Source: DATKHF01 sp035510355 (GTDB lineage Bacteria; Patescibacteriota; Saccharimonadia; Saccharimonadales; UBA4665). Taken from it: a stretch of DNA of 23,223 nt. Under the pieces are notes generated by a model that was not told where the DNA came from, made no database searches, and saw nothing but the letters and a program-made list of their open reading frames with translations. Each line of letters begins with the position of its first letter. Within the stretch, counting starts at the first letter, position 1. The stretch is taken from the NCBI GenBank assembly GCA_035510355.1, contig DATKHF010000015.1, forward strand, positions 1 through 23,223. The letters run 5' to 3'. Made by a program: the position numbers and the translations under genes. Shown here piece after piece: positions 22,305 through 23,223 of this stretch.

Positions 22305-23100
22305 CGTGTGTTTTAAGGTGTTCATGTCTTAAAACGTTCTCCACCATTACTGATGGCACGGACTATATCTTTACCCTTCCACTATGTCGTGGTGAGGGAC
22401 TGACGTATTATGAGGCTTTTTATTGTCATGATGCCCCATCTTCGTTCAAAGCTACTTGAACTCCAGTCTCTACGGGGAAATCAACATCTTAGATCTCAAA
22501 AAATTAGTAACAGTGACACTTGTAATCGTTCGTTTCTTGGAATAGTTAAAACGAGCAGTCTCATCGACTAACTTGCTTAGACTAATCAACTTCGAAACAG
22601 TCATTTTACGCTGTTGCGGGTGTTGCTGTATTACGGCAATCACTGCATGTGCCAATGTTTTTTTGAGCCGAAGAAAGGGATACAGAAGTTTCAATACATA
22701 TTCCACTTCTCTTAAGCCAACTATGGTGTACTCACTCATCCCATCGTTGCGGATGCGTACATAACCGTAGCCTAGCTGCTCCTTCAGCCAAAGGAGAATT
22801 TCTTGGTGTGTAGTTTTCTGATAGAAGACTACACTTACGCGAATCTGATATCCCAACTTATAGTCCTTACGACTAACAAGTTGAGCCATGATTGATCCGT
22901 CGCCATCCAAGAACCCAGCTATGTAGGCCTTTTCTTCGTTAGACATTGAAGTCTTCCCTCGGTATTGCCCTCTGGAACGTTCGAATCCAGATAGGGTTTC
23001 ACCGATATTAGTCAGATATTAATACGTTTCTGTCACTGACAGATGATGCGATGTACATCCGTATATTACTCCTTCTCAGGGGTAGAACGCAATGTAATTT
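22305..23100 (-). mobile_element. Group I intron in 23S rRNA at the I-CreI site (E. coli position 2593)
   Basis: A 796-base insertion splits the 23S sequence between AGAACGT and CGTGAGACAG. The 5' exon ends in T at 23101 and the intron ends in G at 22305, as group I introns require. The guide GCGTTCT (23090-23084) pairs perfectly with the exon AGAACGT, with U.G at the splice site (P1). The core has an S element AAGATATAGTCC (22371-22360) and an R-like element GTAGAGACTGGAGTTC (22473-22458), which make P7. GTTTTAAG/CTTAAAAC (22335-22310) forms a P9-like stem. An endonuclease gene lies before P7, probably in loop L6. The same insertion point is used by the Chlamydomonas chloroplast intron that encodes I-CreI. 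Confidence 0.92.
22470..22946 (-). CDS. I-CreI-like LAGLIDADG homing endonuclease
   Basis: 158 residues with one LAGLIDADG motif (IAGFLDGDGSI, residues 9-19), so it should act as a homodimer that cuts intronless 23S genes and spreads the intron. It aligns by eye with I-CreI (163 residues) nearly end to end: AGF-DGDGSI-AQ, FYQKT, GYGYVR, PFLRLKK, LVDETARFN-SK and TS-TV. The I-CreI catalytic residues Asp20, Gln47 and Lys98 correspond to Asp16, Gln43 and Lys95. No frameshift or stop is present, so it looks active. Only a weak ribosome-binding site (GAGG) precedes the ATG. The TAG stop lies within the R/P7 element of the intron, so coding and ribozyme sequences overlap. Confidence 0.93.
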   Translation of the reverse strand: MSNEEKAYIAGFLDGDGSIMAQLVSRKDYKLGYQIRVSVVFYQKTTHQEILLWLKEQLGYGYVRIRNDGMSEYTIVGLREVEYVLKLLYPFLRLKKTLAHAVIAVIQQHPQQRKMTVSKLISLSKLVDETARFNYSKKRTITSVTVTNFLRSKMLISP

Positions 23101-23223
23101 ACGTTCTGAACCCAGCTCACGTACCTCTTTAACGGGCGAACAGCCCGACCCTTGGAAGATGCTCCTCCTCCAGGATGAGATGAGCCGACATCGAGGTGCC
23201 AAACAGCGCCGTCTATGTGAACT
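23101..23223 (-). rRNA. rrl: 23S ribosomal RNA, 5' exon (partial)
   Basis: Continues beyond the right edge. The minus strand reads through GTTTGGCACCTCGATGTCGGCTC (E. coli 2490s-2500s), the A-loop stem GGGCTGTTCGCCC, and GAGCTGGGTTCAGAACGT at the splice site. These are universally conserved peptidyl-transferase centre sequences, so the intron lies in the functional core of the ribosome. Confidence 0.95.

Noticed and set aside
23008..23202. Open frame across the intron-exon boundary in 23S
   Set aside because: It runs through the P1 region and conserved 23S exon, and has no family resemblance.

Overview
The window looks like part of a small-genome bacterium of the Patescibacteria (CPR), most likely a Candidatus Saccharibacteria (TM7) relative. 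This placement is inferred from gene content: a DUF5663-like protein, a class II ribonucleotide reductase, a four-domain S1, a long IleRS without an obvious C-terminal zinc ribbon, compact proteins, and an intron-bearing 23S rRNA gene. TGA acts as a stop (for example at the end of the ROK gene), so there is no sign of the recoded UGA of SR1/Gracilibacteria. No database search was possible.

Layout. Most genes are on the minus strand. From right to left: a 23S rRNA gene (window edge to about 22015) split by a group I intron that encodes an I-CreI-like LAGLIDADG homing endonuclease; a hairpin-rich spacer; 5S rRNA and its terminator; a small KGG-type basic protein; then ribosomal protein S1 (rpsA), IF-2 (infB) and a DUF5663-like protein. 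A second minus-strand run holds a winged-helix regulator, S21 (rpsU), a YqeY-like protein, adenylate kinase and methionine aminopeptidase in tight linkage, then ftsA, ftsZ, nrdR, nrdJ, a thioredoxin-like protein, a T-box leader with ileS, rplU, and a partial membrane protein at the left edge. The plus strand carries priA-def-fmt and a coupled pair of ROK-family sugar kinase and ImmA/IrrE-like metallopeptidase.

Function. The window is mainly housekeeping: translation (23S, 5S, L21, S21, S1, IF-2, IleRS, initiator-Met formylation and N-terminal deformylation and methionine removal), division (FtsA/FtsZ), dNTP supply (B12-dependent RNR next to its predicted repressor NrdR), and replication restart (PriA).

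Regulation and points of interest. (1) The 23S intron sits exactly where the chloroplast intron encoding I-CreI sits (E. coli position 2593), with a perfect P1 guide pairing and an endonuclease that keeps the I-CreI catalytic residues. (2) A T-box riboswitch precedes ileS, with a fully formed antiterminator. (3) At least five genes have a sigma70-like -10 box ending 6-7 nt before the ATG, which predicts leaderless mRNAs, while other genes have strong Shine-Dalgarno sites. (4) Three CTAT-type palindromes overlap the nrdR promoter and look like autoregulatory operators.
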